A DNA stretch of 64,000 nt, taken from Deroplatys truncata. Lineage: Eukaryota; Arthropoda; Insecta; Mantodea; Mantidae. A program made the translations under genes and the position numbers. Shown one piece after another: positions 62,935 to 64,000 of the stretch; the stretch's first letter is position 1, and every line of letters starts with the position of its first letter. The stretch spans positions 80,283,573 to 80,347,572 of the forward strand of contig CM060986.1 of NCBI GenBank assembly GCA_030765065.1, written 5' to 3'. The notes beneath the pieces are model-generated. The model was given only the letters and a program-made list of their open reading frames with translations. It was not told where the DNA came from and did not search any database.

Positions 62935-63792
62935 GTGATACATTCATAAGACTTCCTCTACCCTTTATCCTTTATTGGTGGGTATACAAATTATTCATAC
63001 ACAAACTTATTTTTCTATCTACTACATTTTAATCCAAATAAACGTTTGCAAAAATAGCTACATTACTCTTTCGTTACAGATGCAAAGAGGACAGCGATAG
63101 TCTAGTGTGTAAGACCTGAACGGTATATGCTATCCTTAAAATTCCATCCTGTTTCCATGTAATCGCGAGAAACAACTGAATGTTGAAAGGACTTAAAAGA
63201 GAATGACCAAGAATTGAGCAATTCGAACCATTAATACCGGATATCTCAGAAACGGCTTATGCAACAAAAAAAAACTTATTTGAAATAAATTGTGTTTTTT
63301 AAAGAGATCTACGTTTTTTGTAGAATGTGTAGTCCGTTTTCGTCTATCACTTAACGTTTTTACTTATACAAGATTATATAATATGTCTTCCAAATGAAGT
63401 GGACTTCGCAGGCTATTCCCACAAAATTCAAGATATACATTTTGTCATGTAAATATCATGAATACATGGTATTTTATTCAAAATCGTTAACAAATTCGAA
63501 AAATCTTCCATGTAATGGTTAGCTTAGGTGAGAGGATTTTCTTGAAAATCTTTGTGTCGCATCTTTGGAAGGTGCTGAACTTAAATACCAATTTGGTGTT
63601 GATCTGAGTTTTCTTTTTGAGTTATGCTGTTCACAGACACACAGATACACGCGGACCTTTTTCTAAAAATTATTTTTGTGGATTCAGGGCGCCTCAAAAC
63701 ACGTATTTTCGGTGGAATCTCGGTATCGAATTTTTGGGTGTAATGCAATACTTCCCCTACTTACTATGCTTAGTAGAGGAAGCAAAAATGAT
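62935..63792 (+). mobile_element. FamA copy, full length
   Basis: Left end AAATCTGATGTGATACATTC plus ATAAGACTTCCTCTACCC, ATAAACGTTTGCAAAAATAG, CATGTAATCGCGAGAAACAA, TTAATACCGGATATCTCAGA, TATCACTTAACGTTTTTACT, GATATACATTTTGTCATG, TTCACAGACACACAGATACA, GGGCGCCTCAAAACACGTAT and right end ATACTTCCCCTACTTACTAT with GCTTAGTAGAGGAAGCAAAA. About 0.86 kb. Confidence 0.9.
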
Positions 63793-63867
63793 ATGTTTTC
63801 TTAAAGTTTAGAATGTATATTATATTATAAACACACAACTTTTGGACAGATTATATTGAAATTGATA

Positions 63868-64000
63868 AAAAGTCTGATGTGTTTCATTCACATGATTTCT
63901 CTACTCGCTCTTCTATAAAGTATTCTCACAAAAGCTTATTCTTATATCTACTTGTTTAATTGTTACCCTAGCTTCATGTGAGCACCAACCACAGCAACAT
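63868..64000 (+). mobile_element. FamA copy, cut by the window end
   Basis: Left end AAGTCTGATGTGTTTCATTC plus ACATGATTTCTCTACTCGC, CAAAAGCTTATTCTTATATC. It starts only about 75 bases after the previous copy and in the same orientation. Similarity fades near 63955. Confidence 0.75.

Overview
The window looks like intergenic or intronic DNA from an insect-type genome. It is AT-rich, carries a short run of the arthropod telomere motif (CCTAA/TTAGG) at 36562-36592, several tRNA-derived SINE families, mariner-type transposon relics, decayed non-LTR retrotransposons and LTR-like repeats. I cannot name the species. There is no operon, rRNA gene, CRISPR array, convincing host exon or intact protein gene. 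The longest open frames fall inside repeats, or are short and lack codon-level support.

The dominant component is a repeat of about 0.84 kb, called FamA here (my label), with roughly two dozen full or partial copies on both strands. Its left end begins TCTGATGTG and holds a small hairpin. A 12-base motif (ACTTTCTCTACC) lies about 20 bases inside that end and recurs inverted almost at the right end, where it forms the arm of a terminal hairpin followed by AAAAAT. It has no recognisable protein and is probably non-autonomous. The hairpin and asymmetric inverted motif recall Helentron-type elements, but this is inference.

FamA copies act as a landing pad. A tRNA-headed SINE (SINE-1, eight copies), a GC-rich SINE of about 0.5 kb (SINE-2, four copies), a palindromic MITE, a TIR element and a LINE tail are all inserted in FamA copies, and a 41-bp minisatellite of about 24 units abuts one.

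Region by region: 0-10 kb is FamA, SINE-1 and SINE-2. At 10.3-14.6 kb there is a three-layer nest (SINE-1 in a LINE in a transposase), then a poly-A-tailed retro-insert and a TIR-bounded mariner-type element with a broken transposase. 15-25 kb is FamA with nested MITE and SINEs, two more tRNA-like SINEs and a large palindromic MITE. 25-33 kb holds a decayed LINE and three LTR-like families. 33-39 kb has an inverted-repeat element, a further SINE, the telomere-like array and a multiply nested FamA copy. 40-49 kb is FamA, with an AT-rich quiet stretch at 43.3-46.7 kb. 49.5-61 kb has two internally deleted mariners, a LINE tail, an LTR-like copy, the minisatellite, an inverted pair of transposase fragments and a 123-bp hairpin element. 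61-64 kb returns to FamA.

The genes do not form a pathway. What the window records is an order of insertion, and the best leads are the FamA family itself, its repeated head-to-head junctions, and the foldback elements that could make hairpin RNA. All boundaries were read by eye and are approximate by several bases unless a TIR or target-site duplication is stated.
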